From Onychostoma macrolepis (lineage: Eukaryota; Chordata; Actinopteri; Cypriniformes; Cyprinidae): a DNA stretch of 64,000 nucleotides. Where the stretch lies: the NCBI RefSeq assembly GCF_012432095.1, contig NC_081167.1, positions 10,193,710 to 10,257,709 on the forward strand, read 5' to 3'. Of the stretch, positions 1-14,100 are shown piece after piece (position 1 is the first letter of the stretch; every line of letters starts with the position of its first letter). The notes beneath the pieces were generated by a model. That model had not been told where the DNA came from. It searched no databases and saw only the letters and a list, made by a program, of their open reading frames with translations. The position numbers and the translations under genes were made by a program.

Positions 1-1205
1 AGATGGCTTACATGCTTTTGTTGCTGGGTTTTTATAACGGTGAATGAAGTGAATAATGAATAAATGAATAAAAAGTACATAGGGATTCCAAAGAAGACAC
101 GGTAACTCCCAGTTTAACCCACCGCTACCTCTAGGAAACGTCCTATCACAATTCTTGACTCTGTTTGGAATAAAATGCTTGCTGCTAAATGAATACTGCT
201 CACATATATGCAGCATACAATTGACTACTATTTTTTTTTTTAATTACTGTCATTTGTCCTCATGGTGGCATCTCCGGATATATCAATAAGGAACATAATA
301 CAAGGAATTAATGCTTTTATTCAGTAAGGAGGCATTAAGCCGATCAAATGTGGCAATAAAAAAAGGCTAAAATAGATGCTGTTTTTTTTACTTTCAAAAA
401 ATCCTGAAAAAAATTAAATCACAGCACAACTGTTCTGAACATCAGTTAACTATAATAAATACAACAATTTAATTTACTGTATTTTTTATTAAATAAATGC
501 AGCATCGGTGATAAGAAACATTTCCCAAAGATTTTGAACTATGGTATTTATTATATTATAAAAACACTGTAGAGGTATTATGTTAGGTTAGTATGCTTTC
601 CTGAACCCTGCTTATGAAGCTCAGGGGGAAGTGTCATGAGACAGTGAAGCAGCAGTGCACTAATGTAAATAGCAAAGCCTGGCAGAATGTGTCCAGATTA
701 GTCAAACAAGGCAAATGTTTCTCCCATCTCTAAATAACACACTATTGATTGGTGACTTGTCTTTGCTGTATTACTGTACCTAAGTGAGACCAAATGTTTA
801 CGATGCAATATTAAAACTCCACAGCACGTCCATTAGCAGGTCATTATTCACACACTGTGAATACATGGCTCTTGGCCATCTTAAAAATGACTGTAATATG
901 AACACTTACTTTTGTCACTTCCTGCATCATTACAGAATATCATCTAAAGTTTGGCCTATATCTTGTTCATCATAAGTGGTACGTTATTTTCAAGCGATAC
1001 TGTATATGCACGAACCAATGTAATAAAATGTTGGCATAGACATGTTCATGTGTTTTGGAGAAAATTGAACATGCTTTTTAGAACCACTCACTGGACACTG
1101 AAACTGTCGCAAAACATGCAAGAAGCAAAGTGATATAATTTTTGACACCAAAAGACACATTTTTCACGAACCTGGGTTGCAAAATAGTCCACTAACAAAT
1201 CTCTA

Positions 1206-1446
1206 GGTAACACTTTATTTTAGGGTCTCTTAACTAGTTGCTCATTAGCATGCATATTACTAGAATATTAGCCATTTATTAGTAGTAATTAAGCACATAT
1301 TAATGCCTTATTCTACATGACCTTATTCTACAGCCCTAAATTTAACAACTACCTTACTAACTATTAATAAGCAGCAAATTAGGAATTTATTGAGGAAAAA
1401 GTCGTAGTTAATAGTGAATAAGTGTTCCCTATTCTAAAGTGTTACC
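1206..1446. mobile_element. hAT-type MITE with 8-bp target duplication
   Basis: A 241-bp non-coding element has inverted ends GGTAACACTTTA and TAAAGTGTTACC. It is flanked by a perfect 8-bp direct repeat, AATCTCTA, at 1198-1205 and 1447-1454. An 8-bp duplication is the hallmark of hAT transposition. Relatives of the same family occur at 29422-29681, 33415-33671 and as a right-end fragment near 16059-16110. It has no coding capacity, so it would have been moved by a transposase supplied elsewhere. Confidence 0.85.
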
Positions 1447-2863
1447 AATCTCTATTATATTCTAGTTTCTAGATATGGCTTGGGTCACTCCTTCATTGTA
1501 AAGCTATGGGATTTTTCTGTCTCTCCTCAACAAGCCCCACAATTTGATGTAGTATTCATGATGACAATTCAAACAGTGTGGGACAAAGTGGTTTGTTCAA
1601 ATCACTAACCGCATGCATGAGCAATATAATACTGATGTTTCCAGTAGCAAACTCCACTAATTACTTTGTGCAAAAACTTGAATTTGCCAGAGGGGACAAA
1701 TTAGTGGAATCCAAAAAATGTTCTATTTGTAGCTGTAAGTATTAGATCCCATTATGGATTTTCCTGCAGTCTTAGAATAAATCGTTATAAGTGTCTTGGC
1801 TAATGTTGGAGTGGATATGCAAAAGCTCCGTCAAGTGCATCAAGCACTTTTGAGCACAAAGGTGAATGTGCTTCATGAATAGACAGCATTAAAAGCAATG
1901 CGCACACACAGACTGTCAAATACCGGCCAATTTTTCAGAAATTCACCCTATTAGAGTTTCCAATGTAGCTGCAATTTAGAAAAATGTTTTTGGTAATTAA
2001 ATGGCTTTTTGAGGTCAAACCAATTTCATATAATCTAATTACTTTCTACTGTATAGCTACAGCAGTTTTTGTTTTTCTATCAGAAACACAACCGATACCA
2101 AAATATAACACTGCAAGCGGTCCACAACTTAATCAATATGTTTATTTTAATCCCGTAGTGTTAATGACCTATGCTGTAGCAATTGTGTTATTACACATAT
2201 GGCTATATCTGATTAGACTGCAGACAGCACAAGTTAGCATAAAACTCAGTGATAATTCAACACCTACTTCCAAAGGAGGAATTGCACCACTTGGTACGGA
2301 GATATACAGCTTTTCATGGCAGGTCTGTCCTGCAGCTACATACATCTTTATGCTAATCATAAACATTTCATGCAGTGAAGGCCCAGGGGCGGAGCTTGGC
2401 TTTCTGAATGAGGATGCAAATGAGAAACCCTGATTTAAAATGTAAGATCCAGAATCTGGATACAGATTATACCAAATTATTTTTAATACTTTGGGTGTGT
2501 GACCCATTGAAGCTCCACTACAAAGTCCATCACATAAAATGAGGTAAGATTAAGTAAAAAAAATACAAAATTAAAATGACCCACCTTATTTTTTTTCTTT
2601 TGACCATAAACGTCACACAAATCCCATCTCATCACATCTTATGAATTACCGTGGCTTTCTTCATTTTGTCATTTTATATAAATATCAACATTTGTGAGAT
2701 TTTGTCAGTCAAAACTATTTAATGATCAGATTAATTGATGTAATTATGTGTGTCTGGAAAACAGTGATCTGCGCATTATGTGCATTATACATTGCATTAT
2801 GTTCAATATCAAAGGTTTTTGTCTATTTGTTAATGAGGAATGTTTAGATTTGTGGAGAAAAAA

Positions 2864-2869
<6 letters not shown>

Positions 2870-2899
<30 letters not shown>
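2870..2899. repeat. (TA)n microsatellite
   Basis: A run of alternating T and A of about 30 bp. No gene overlaps it. Confidence 0.85.
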
Positions 2900-2902
<3 letters not shown>

Positions 2903-4739
2903 TATATACATTTCTCTTTACATTAAAAGGCTGAGTGCAATAATTCCATTTGAATGGACAGTGTTGCTATTATGACATATCTTCAACAAAAATATGCACA
3001 GTTAAATACGTATTCATATTCCTTTTACCTTTTCAATGAATCTATTTTAATGGGATTCTGCTGTCTGCCATTGATTATTTGATTATTCAAATAAAATACA
3101 ATTTTAATTAGACTAGTTGATTTGACAGTTGATTACATTCATAACACCTGATGCATCATCATTCTGTACATGCTAAACGTTTATCTAAATATTTTACAAT
3201 TTAAAAGTGAATGGGCATTTTTCTTCCCCATCTTCCCCTACATAGGCCTATTACTTCATACTGAATACATGCTCTAACATCATGTCATTTCACAGTCCAA
3301 GCTTTCAATTAAAAGGGCAGACGATAAAACACCAACTTGTAAGTGTATTAATTCATATAGCCTATGTTGACGCACTTCAGATATTTTCTTTCTACCACTT
3401 AATATCTCACAATATACTGTGGGATAAACAAGATCTACTCCATGCATGTAGCATTCTGCTCCACACAACCTGTTCATTAAGCTTTATCATTAAAACATCC
3501 CTGTTCATCATTTACAGCTTCACATAAGCTGAGATAAGACTCCACACTCACTGCAACCAGAGCACACAGACGCCATGAATACCATAAACACACATACCAT
3601 TTCACAACATAGAAGTCACAGTCAAATCTCGATACAATGCACAGTCACTAAGGTCCTCCTGGATGAAAGGCATTGGTGAAATGCCTTCATTTTCAATGAA
3701 ATTCACTGGAAGGGAGGCAACTCCACCATTCCAGAAACGCACCCCCACATGTTCTTAAAACCTTGTGTAACTCCAAAAACACACAAACAGGATCAGAAAG
3801 TGCAAGCTTAGTGCACAAAGCCATCTATTGTTTTATCTATTGTGACATGTTCTAAAGATACGAGTGACATTGCAGAATGATAAGGTGTATAAAAAGTCAC
3901 GCTGTTCAGCAAGATGTGACAAATACAAAAGAAAAAGAAAAAAATATTATATTACTACCATCTTAATTGTCACTAAGGTATAAAAGCTGCACTTATTACT
4001 TCTTTAATTTATCATTTATAAGAGAGTTATTATTTTAATCAAGGAAAGGAGACCTGGGCCAGTGGTTAAATGAGGAAGTTGTCACAAGGCCTAAATTTAT
4101 TAGTAACCATAAAACAGGTGTTTATTTAATACTAGATTAAAGCTGTCTTATATAACAAAATTTTTAAAGTCTTTTGTCGTCACATTTTTATTGGGGCAAA
4201 TTGTAACGTATTTTAAATGCTACATTATGTACGTGTTTGCCGTTTTATAATTGTTTTAATTTAGCTGAAACGGCTGCCTAAAAAGGTATATTGTGACAAC
4301 TTACCCCACCATGTGACAACATCCCCCATCAACGTATGTTCACAGAACTGTACCATTGTTTCCTGGACAATAATAGTGGAAATATTCGATAGAGTTGTTA
4401 TAATCAAGAAGACTTTGAAATGTCCATACAGAAATTGAGACAAAACATATAGGATATAAAGACACCGTATAGACAAAATTATGCGCTTACCGCCATGGCC
4501 ATCAACACCTCAACAAACCTGGCAGTTCAAAACCATCCAAAGACTAGGAATATGCCTGACACACAGTCACTGATCCACCCTTTAAACATACCCATGCGTA
4601 ACACAATAATGCCAGGAAAAAGCGAAACAAAATGTTTACAGTACGCACTTATGTAGCGCTGTAATCCATTCTGCATTGAGTCCATGCATCCATCCAACAG
4701 ACCTGCTGCAATCCAAGCGCACTGGATACACTGCCTAGC

Positions 4740-5200
4740 CATTTCCGATTCATGAACTCGTGAATCGTTCTTTGGAGTCGGATCTTTTCGATGAATCAAT
4801 TGACATGGTTCGCTTGAACATTTTATTCATGAATCGGATTCACTGTCCGGCTCACTAATTTACTGTAGTAACTTAACACAGCAGCAACGTTACAAATAAA
4901 ACTGGAAATGCGTCGCGTTTATGTAGCATTTCATGTTAAAACGTGCAAAACTGTTTCACCTGGGTGATTTAAGTTATTGTTAAGTGTAGTAAACGCAATT
5001 AATTAATTAGAAGGTTAACCACGTGTGCAACAAACATAGCACATAAACACAATCTAAATAGTAGCAAACATTATTATTTACAACATGCAAATATGCCACG
5101 CTGAGAAGTCAAGTCGCAATGACGTCACAACTTTAAAAAAGAATCATTTGTGAACCGACTCTTTGAAAAGAGCTGTTCAAAAGAACCGATTTGCGAACTA
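4740..5200. repeat. Degenerate inverted repeat, possible MITE
   Basis: The segment near 4747-4790 (containing GAATCGTTCTTTGGAGTCGG) is partly complementary to the segment near 5143-5200 (containing GTGAACCGACTCTTTG). Both also contain a 'catccaacag' motif. The ends are not sharp and I could not find a target duplication, so the exact borders are uncertain. Confidence 0.4.
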
Positions 5201-5769
5201 TGCATCCAACAGCGCGACTGCGACCAACACGCTAGTTTTCTCTGGAGTCTGGGGTTACATTACAGTCTTTTATACACATCTTTCACTGGCAGTAGTGAAG
5301 TCGTACAGTATTATAACAGTTGTGAAGGATGTCAGCTGCAGACCACCGGACGGTTACCTCTTCTTACCTCATTTCCAGGATAGTTTCATTTCGACACTAG
5401 TGCAATATGCTTGCTAAAAACACATACCTCTGTACATTATTAACACAGTCGAGGCAAATACAGCACGCACAATAACAGCTGTTCAGCAGTGTTCCTGCAA
5501 GCATTGAAACATCGAAGGCACTCGAGCTGCAGTCACAATACGCTGTTTATGCAATAAACCAATGCCTTCTGCAATGCTAAACGACATGACACGCGAATTA
5601 TACGTTTATATGTATTTAAGATAGCACTCTTAACCCGATATGCAAATGATACCCCAAAAAGATGCTAATTATTTAAAGACGACTGTCTGTGTGTTTTCTT
5701 CCTGTGACAGCGGCGCGGTGTTTACCCTCTTCGTGCGCGTTTAGGCGATTCGCTCGAATAATTACTTAC

Positions 5770-5890
5770 CTCGCTTTTCCCCGTCTGCACAAGCGATGTT
5801 TTTGTTTTTATTTCACAGTCCCCATCTGATACCGTGCGTCATGTCCACCGACTTCCGCGTTCGGGGTAAAAAATCGAGCTGAAAAAGAAA
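5770..5890 (-). promoter_or_regulatory. Probable promoter and non-coding first exon of a fourth minus-strand gene
   Basis: On the minus strand a GC-rich segment ends in a textbook donor, GCGAG then GTAAGT, with the exon's last base at 5770. The surrounding 5700-5930 region is rich in CpG compared with the AT-rich flanks, as expected of a vertebrate promoter. No long frame begins in the exon, so it would be 5' untranslated. The gene body must lie to the left, largely or wholly outside the window. In human the neighbour in this block is MARCHF8, so this could be its first exon, but no coding sequence here confirms it. Confidence 0.4.
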
Positions 5891-8013
5891 ATAAATCGTA
5901 GAGGGCATGCGCGTACTATCGTCTACTCCAGTGCTAATGATTTATACACACAGCTGATCCAGCGCTGTGGGGTCATTAATTACTCTTAAATTTCTATTCG
6001 GAATCGAGTAAGAACTTTTTTGCGTGTTAGAGGTGGTGATGACCTTTTTGTTTCCTCATATCTGATTGTTTGAGATTCATGTGTCCATACAGTCATTTCA
6101 TTAGTTACAATGGTGTAATATTGGGTGTGTGTTCACATGTTTGTTTTTTTAATGAACAGAATTCAAAGATGCTCCTTTCTAATCACTTTAATAGTGGTTA
6201 AAGACAATAAAAGAGCCCTGGTGATTACACAGGGATGGGCTTGATGTGCCCTGCTCCTCCTTGTCTTATTTGGAGGAACACAACAGATGATTTTGTGTGT
6301 CATGATAGAGGAGAGAACAGCTAAAGGCTGTGTCATGCTTTGAAAGGGTTTACACGTTTTATCCGCACATTCTGTGCTCAGAGCATCGTCTAAACATGCT
6401 TTGATTCATTGTTACATAATACTTGTGGTTATGAATTGTGCATGCATGAATAAAGTACAACAGTCTGGACTCTACAATCAATTACATTTGTGTGCGTATG
6501 TGTGGAAATGTCATCAAATGTGTAAAACTAAACCAGTGAAACAAGTTTTTCTTGATATTCTTGTCTTAAAAGATACATGTTTCCTTAAAGGACACGGGAC
6601 AAATCTTAGACTCATTGGAAAAATAAGATCTGTAGCATACATTATAGAAGAATACAGAAGTGATTCATATTGAAGTGGCACAGTACAATAAAATTGTGCA
6701 TCTGCACAAATACCACTTCTTTCACTTTTATCTGTTTTGAGCAACAGCTGTTTCCTTTCATTTAGCACTGCGTGAACCATTCTTACTCCATCTGTTGGCT
6801 GCATAAACTAGTCTTTTTAGTTTAGGACTCTGACTTTGAAATTTTATACTGTTTCTTTGATACTATTTAAAGTAAAAAATGTGTAATCATAAAGTAATTC
6901 AGAGGTGGATGCACTCATCTAAATAGCTTCACGCTAGACACAGGATCGTAATTTAGTCAAATGAAGTGGAAAACATGTTAAGACAGGACTATCAATATAC
7001 TCATTCCAGTACCTGGAATCACAAACAGTGGTGCTGTTATGACGAAGCAACCGAAACAATAACATAAACACCCCAATGCGATGTTAAAAAGGGATGAAAG
7101 ATACAGTAGAATCATAGAATGCAGTACAAGAGAGCGAAGAAAGAAACAAAAACAAAGGAAACACAAGAATATTTTATTAGGCTCATAACCCGACAATGCA
7201 AATAACAACTGCAGCCTTCTGAGCAGCTTTTCAAATACTAAGGTACAAAAAGGATCGTTCGTCATGGCAACCAGTCATTTGTTCACATCTTATCATGCCA
7301 AGCCCTTATAAAGTTGGTTTAGAATGCTACATGGTCAAACTGCATAGTGTAGTGTGTACGGCAGACAGAGCCTATATACTTCATTCTCAAAGTGAACCAA
7401 GGTTAAACAGTCTTGTTATAACACGAGTGTACAGTGCTTGGCATTTTCCATAATAAGAAGTGTTCGTTAGAGTGCTACTAGACAGGGAAGAGGAGTAATG
7501 TTTCAGAAATATAAGAAAGTTCTAATAGGAAACTTACAAAAGACAAAACGGCACATAGTTCAAGCACACCGTCACCCCCCTCCCGTACAGACCCCCATCT
7601 CCACAAGAGATATTCAGCATTACTAAAGTGCATCTCTGCAAGACTTGTCATGAAAAGTGATTGTTGGTTCTATTTTTAAACGAAAAAGCAAAACACGCAT
7701 GAAAAACATGTAAATAGATATGCGTAGTTGTGTATTTTGCTTATTTAAAAGTTTTTACTCATTTTAAAAGTTTGTTTGCACTATATAAAGGTTTTTAGAA
7801 ACTATTTACATGCAGGGTTTTGTATTTTTTTGCATGAAGTCATTTATAGACAGCAGACAAATGTGTGTTTTCCAAGGCAATGTTAATGAGTGAGCACTGT
7901 TTTTCCACTACTATATTTTTAAGCAAACATGGTGATAAAAGCACAGGTTGGTGATCAAGGTTTTCTCTCTTTTAATAGCTGATGGATATCATATCTTTTT
8001 TTTCTCTCACCCT
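5891..8013. other. Intergenic stretch and zfand4 3' untranslated region
   Basis: No coding exon is recognised. The right part immediately follows the zfand4 stop codon (8014) and is presumably its 3' UTR. A minus-strand AATAAA lies at 7173-7178 and is a candidate polyadenylation signal, which would give a 3' UTR of roughly 850 nt. The stretch from about 5950 to 7150 holds nothing I can name. Confidence 0.45.
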
Positions 8014-8149
8014 TCATATTTTGGGCAGCTTTGGTGCACTTATGAGGGGGTTGGTTTCCTGTAGAAAGCGTCGACCTGCACTTTTGTAGTCGTAGGTGCA
8101 GTCATGGGTCTCTGAGTAGCGGTGCATGGAACAGAAGATGTTGCCACAC
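8014..8149 (-). other. zfand4: zfand4 last coding exon: second half of the AN1 zinc finger
   Basis: The exon follows acceptor GTAAG at 8150 and finishes the Arg codon begun in the previous exon. It encodes CGNIFCSMHRYSETHDC, giving the last six zinc ligands apart from the Cys at the end of the previous exon. The stop TGA is at 8014-8016. Mutating either half would break zinc binding, and both halves look intact. Confidence 0.92.
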
Positions 8150-11100
8150 CTTACACAAAAATAAACACATGTCTTTATGAGAACAGCAATAATCAGACAG
8201 CAGTCTAACCAACGTTTCCTCTAAGCTGTGTGAGAGAAAGCGCACTTCTGAAATTGCTTCCTCAGAACCGAATAAATGGATGGTGTTTGAAATTCATCCG
8301 GATGTCCATTGATTTTCAGTATGGAACTAAAGCTGTTAGAAAAAAAGCTCACAGCGAGACCAAATGGAATTGTTTCTAAACATCCCACACAGATACATTT
8401 TGTTTTCACCTTGGCTTATTTTTCTTGTGAAACTTTGACTAAAAAAATCTTGACTTTAAACAGTAATTTTAAATATAGTAATACTGTGAAATATTATTAC
8501 CATTTAAAATGTCTATTTTCTATTTCAATATACTTTAAAATGTAATTTATTTTTGTAATGGCAAAGCTGAATTTTCAGCAGTCATTATTCCAGTTTTTAG
8601 TGTCACAAGATCCTTCAGAAATCACTCTTATATTCTGATTTGCTGTTTAAGAATCATTTCTTAAGGTCTGTTCACACCAAGAATGAGAATTATAAAGATA
8701 ACTATATTATCATCATCCACACCAACAGATGATATTATTTATTATAAGAACACATTGCAGTTTAGTCATCTGCCACTTAAAGCTTAAGCTCTTTAAAGTC
8801 TGGAGAATTTTATAGTTATAGTCATCATAATTGGTGTGGATGGGCCTTTAATATTATTAATGAAAAAAATAGATGTGCTACTTAGTAGTAGGCTTTTGCT
8901 CAGTGAGAATAATTTCAATGTTTAAACAAAACATCCTAAAATACCTATCCACCCAACATAAGAAAGGTAAGAAAGGAAAATCAAACAATTTAAGCTATAA
9001 GCCAAACATATGACCATATATTGGAGGGATCAAATGTAATGATTTAAGAATAAACCATAAAACTCATATTGGCAAATCTAAATATTGGGGAATGTGTCCC
9101 TGTCAGTGTTTATGAACAAACAAATGGTGAAAAGAAAGCACTGTTGGTATCATACTAATGTATATTATTTTGCATCAGTCTAGCTGGATGGATTATATGA
9201 GGCACAGAAGAGAATAATAGACACAGCTTTCTTTTTAGTCCTATTCAAAGGTGCATCGTATAAGACTTTGCCTTGATCAAAGCTTCAAGACAGCATACCG
9301 AGAAACTGAGGAAAGTCACAGATGGTGTTATCAGCAATGGCACATGACATATATGAGAACTACTGTCACCTCCAAACAGAAATAGCTCTGTTTTATGCCA
9401 CTGCACATGCACCAAATGAAGTGCATACTTCCCTTTAAGATTACAGATATACATTAACTTGCCTTGTTGTAAAATAATGAAAACCTCATACAGAGGGAAC
9501 CCGCACTGTACCTGCATTCATAGCTGGTGGCCAACCCGGTCTTCTTCCCACACAGGAAGCAGTGCTTTGAACTCTTTTTCTTTGTTCCAGTGGGAACCTT
9601 CACAGGGGGCAAGTGATGTGTTGGAGTGCCTAAACCAACATTTCCACAAACACAGACAATCACAGGAATAGAACGAGAGAGACAATTACAACAACTATAA
9701 AATATAGATTCATGTACTTGAACCTCCCTGTTTATTTCTACACAAGTCACAACAATAAAGAGCAAAGAAAAGACATACATTGCGACAAAAAGATGCCATG
9801 CACTGGGGCATGAGATTGGATTTCCAGTCATGTACTTGCTGGTCTATCTATTCTGTTATTTGCCATCACTGTTGCATTTTCAAGCCAGTGACAATCTCAG
9901 ATGTGACAGAACATTCAGACGCTCTGAAACACTGGCGGTAAAATGTCAGGGAACATTTCCCAAATGTATCAGGACCACCTGTTGCAAAACCATCATCCAG
10001 GCTCTTAAGTGCACAATCATGCAGGCAGTCTCTCTAAGCATCACACTGAGTCTGAGTGAAGATGTGCTTCTCTTCTGTGTGTAATTTTGCATGCATGCTT
10101 TTGTAAACATGTGATCATGTGAATATTTATCTATGCGACTGAGCTGCGCTGATCATTTCCTGTTTTTTTGGTTTCGGTCAGCAGTTATTCTCTGTATGAC
10201 AGTGAATATTTTATATTTGCTGGCCTCATTTAAAATGCAACACCTCCTGTAAGACAGTGCAGATCAGCCCTACAGTCCTCACCCCTCAAACTGACCTCCT
10301 GGAAAATATTTTATAGGCCGGTATGCAGTATTGGGCATACAAATTAATCGGACAGTGTTTGGCATTCTGAGATTGCCAAACATTGGCTAAAACCCCTGCC
10401 TGCTTGACCTATGAAAAATGTTCCCAAAATGTAATGCCGCTATAGCTACAATTTCATATACAATTTCATAATTTTGTGACAACATTCAATTTATATCTCA
10501 ATATTTAGGTAGTTGCATCATTTTGGCATCGTTAGGCAGATGGGAGCAAAATGTTTAATGTAAAAAACTAAAATATTCCATACTTGTTTACCATATAGCT
10601 GTTCACTACGTAATCAAGAAAAAAAAGTTATCTTTTTCATTTATATGCACCAATATAGCAATACACTTTAATAAAGGCATACAGAGACATCTCTGTGAAC
10701 CTGTTTGATTAATGAAGCAAATTAATTGGGAATCGATTAATTGAAAATGAGCAGTTTTACCAACTCTTTACCAATTGCTGCTACTGATGTTTAAATGAGC
10801 AAATCTCTGTTTACTGCTCTCATACAATCTCAAGGATCATGAAATTAATCTAATGACCTGCTCTTTAATAAACTTAAAGGACAAAGTAAAATCACAGCAT
10901 TGCTTAATTTTATATTAAAAGCAAAATCAACACAAATACACTAAAAGTTTGGAATTTTTTTCATGTTTTTGAAAAAAGTATCTAATGGTCACAAGACTGC
11001 ATTTGTTTAATCACAAAAATACAGCAAAATAGTAATATTGTACATTTCTAATTTAATTTAGTAAAATATTCTAAAATGTAATTTATTTCTATGATGGCAA

Positions 11101-14100
11101 AGATTAATTTTCAGCAGCAGGTTCAGTGTGACATGATTCTTCAGAAATCATTCTAACATGATGATTTGATGCTCAAGATACATTTATTGTTTATTATTAT
11201 CAATGTTGAAAACAGTCGCGCAATATTGCTTAATAATGTGGAATCTGTGATATTTCTTCAAGATACTTTGACAATTTATTGCATCCTTGCTGAATTGAAT
11301 TTTTTTTTTTTTTAAATAAATATAAATATTCAAAATATTTAAATAATTAAGATACTGGCCCCCTTAACCACAGAGTTCAATCCAAGTTGGGCATTAGCAC
11401 TGAACTAGGCTGGAGGCAGCTTGAAAGTTTCACAGAGTGCAGCATGACATTAAAGCAGTGGCCTGTGGATTTACAGATTTACAGAGTAAGACAGGTGTAA
11501 AAATGTTTAAAGCAGTGGCGAGTGCAAAAGTACGACAAACTGCCAACACAAATGATATTACTCTCAACAACAAAAAGTTTCTCTGTTATATGGGCCAGCG
11601 CTGTGAGATGGTGTTCTTAATGCTTCATTTCACACTGTTTATGTCAAGCCACTCACCTAATCTCTTTATTGAACTGGAGAGGCCGCTTGATGAGCTTGAC
11701 GGCTGCAACGGCAAGATTTCGTATGATAAAGCATTCGTGAGATTGCCACAGCACTATTCTCATTAGCTAAAATGCCAAAACTAATGAATTGCACTTGTAA
11801 TCTGCCATGCACAGTGTATAATGTTCAGCAAGTGTCTTTTCATGACGGGAAACACGCTCTAGTAGTAGCACTAATTTGCACGACAGCATCCGCATGTCAT
11901 ATTGAGTTGAAGCAAATACGGTTTCTCCTTGTAGCCCGCTGAGATCAAATGAACATCAGGTTTTTGAAGCTGTACAAACAGTAAATCTGTAAAAGCAGCA
12001 GCATAAGTCAAGGTTACAAACTCACCGTGTGGCCAGCTGCTCTCTGTAGGGGGGAGATCCTCCTCAGCAGGTCTTCCTGCAACAGATGGATGTTGGTTGG
12101 TAGGGGGGCAGCTGTAGCACATAACCTGCCCAGAGCAAAGGGCCCAGCCAGGGTTTCTTGACCACCACCGCCTGCAAGGGAGGCCAGGAGCTCTGCGTTG
12201 CTCACCGAACCCAATGGCTCTTTATTTGCTTTATTAGCCATCTTCGTAATGTCTCGGGCCTCGCTTTTGGAAATCACCTCCGGATGCTTGTCGACTTTGA
12301 GCCCACATACAGATGTGGTCCGTGACGGGGAACTGACCGGAAGTGATGGGCTGTTGCTAGTTCTGAGGAGAGCTTGGGCTGGACTGGAGGAACCTGTAAA
12401 CTCAAAGTGCTGCGGCATGTGAGGAGGTGCGAGAGGGTCAGATTGGGACGCCAGCCAGTTCGAGTTGATGGCTTGGGAAAGAAGAGGAGCTGTGGTGTTG
12501 GGTTCCGGGACAGTTATAGAGTTCAAACCTCGCTCTCGCTGAGTGGATATGTCCAGACTCAGAGGTTCGGGAAGATTGAAAGGTACAGCTTTGGGCGGCT
12601 CCATCACCGCTGAGTTGTCGCTCTGGAGATCGATCTCATCTTGAACTCCAGAACTGGACAGAAGAGATATAGGTGGGTACACACAGTCTCGCATGACTTT
12701 AGGCCCTCTCATATCCAGCCTGGACACTTTGGGAGGGAGTCTGATCTTTCTGGGCACTGGATTATCCCATGGTTCCTCAGCTTGGAGCATGTATACGCCA
12801 GAAGCTGCAGAGGAAGGATGAGCGGGGCTGGAGGAAGTGGGACTCGAGAGAGATGCGAATGGTTGACGGGAGGAGCCAGCAGCAGGGGATGAAACTGCAG
12901 GTTGCTGCTGATCTCCGATTGGAGGTAGATGTGTTGAAGAAGCGTGACCTATCTGAGGAAGGACGCGAAACATTCGATGGTGTCGGGCAGAGCCAAGCAA
13001 ACTGTTGCAGGGTCGTGGACCCACTGGAGGTCTGACTTTTAACTTAGCAGTCTTCTTGGGCTGACAAAGACACAAGAAAACAATCACACTCATATCATGC
13101 ACAATAAGGCACATAGACAGAAAAGATATGACAGATATGATCAGGAGTGGGCGATATGACCAAATCATACAGAGGTATGAGTCACAGTAAAAATGTATCT
13201 CATATAAATACATTTTTTCGATACAGATAAGCCAAAATTGATCATATTTATACTTTTGTCAAAATAAACACTAAAACACTACAGTCATGGCCAAAAATAT
13301 TGGCACCCTTGGTAAATATGATCAAAGAAGGCTGTGAAAATTAACCTGCATTGTTAATCCTTTTGATTTTTTATTTTAAAAATTTAAAAAAGAATTTAAA
13401 ATGGGGGGTAATATCATGAAATAAATGTTTTTCTCTAATACACATTGGCCACAATTAACGGCACCCCTAGAAATTCTTATGAATAAAATATCTCTGAAGT
13501 ATATTCCCATTCATATTCACAATTTTGAGCACACCAGTGTGATTATGAACATGAAATTATCCAGCCATGGCTTCCTGTTCCACAGAAATATAAATAGGAG
13601 GGAAAACAATCACCCCTTAATCATCCATTACAATGAGAAAAAACAAAGAATATACAGGTGCATCTCAATAAATTAGAATGTCGTGGAAAAGTTAATTTCA
13701 GTAATTCAACTCAAATTGTGAAACTCGTGTAATAAATAAATTCAATGCACACAGACTGAAGTAGTTTAAGGGTGAATCCCATTTCTCTGTCTTACCCCTT
13801 CCCCTTCGTCTTACCCCTAGCCCTTGTCCCTCGAAACCGAGTGGTAAGCGCTAGGGGTGAAAACATACCCCAATGAAATGAGACACCACTTGGTTATGGT
13901 TACGTCATCATACACCGTCGCTAGCTGGCTGCTACGTCACCAGAGCCGACAAGTGTTGATCACAAACTTTGGATCGTTTTACAAACTTGTTAAAACTGTA
14001 GACATGCATGGAGTCCATTCAAGGCTAGTCTGCGGGACTGTTGTGCAAATCAGCAATGTAACATTAGCGTAGCAATCTAGCGATTTTTTAAAAACGTTTC

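Larger units (their letters stand above)
1..5769. other. Non-coding stretch, probably intron 1 of a minus-strand gene
   Basis: No open frame here resembles a protein I recognise, and none is flanked by convincing splice sites. The stretch is AT-rich and holds one clear MITE (1206-1446), a short (TA)n tract near 2870-2899 and a degenerate inverted repeat near 4740-5200. Because a plausible first exon with a donor site lies on the minus strand just to the right (5770), the stretch may be the first intron of a gene continuing past the left edge. That is inference; it could also be intergenic. Confidence 0.4.

Noticed and set aside
9512..9597. Shorter form of the zfand4 AN1 exon using an acceptor at AAG/GTT (first base 9597)
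   Set aside because: It restores phase without the 46-nt exon, but drops the conserved LPPV motif and has a weaker acceptor; the micro-exon model at 11657-11702 fits better.
12198..13035. Plus-strand frames opposite the large zfand4 exon
   Set aside because: They are shadows of the minus-strand coding exon, and none has a recognisable domain.
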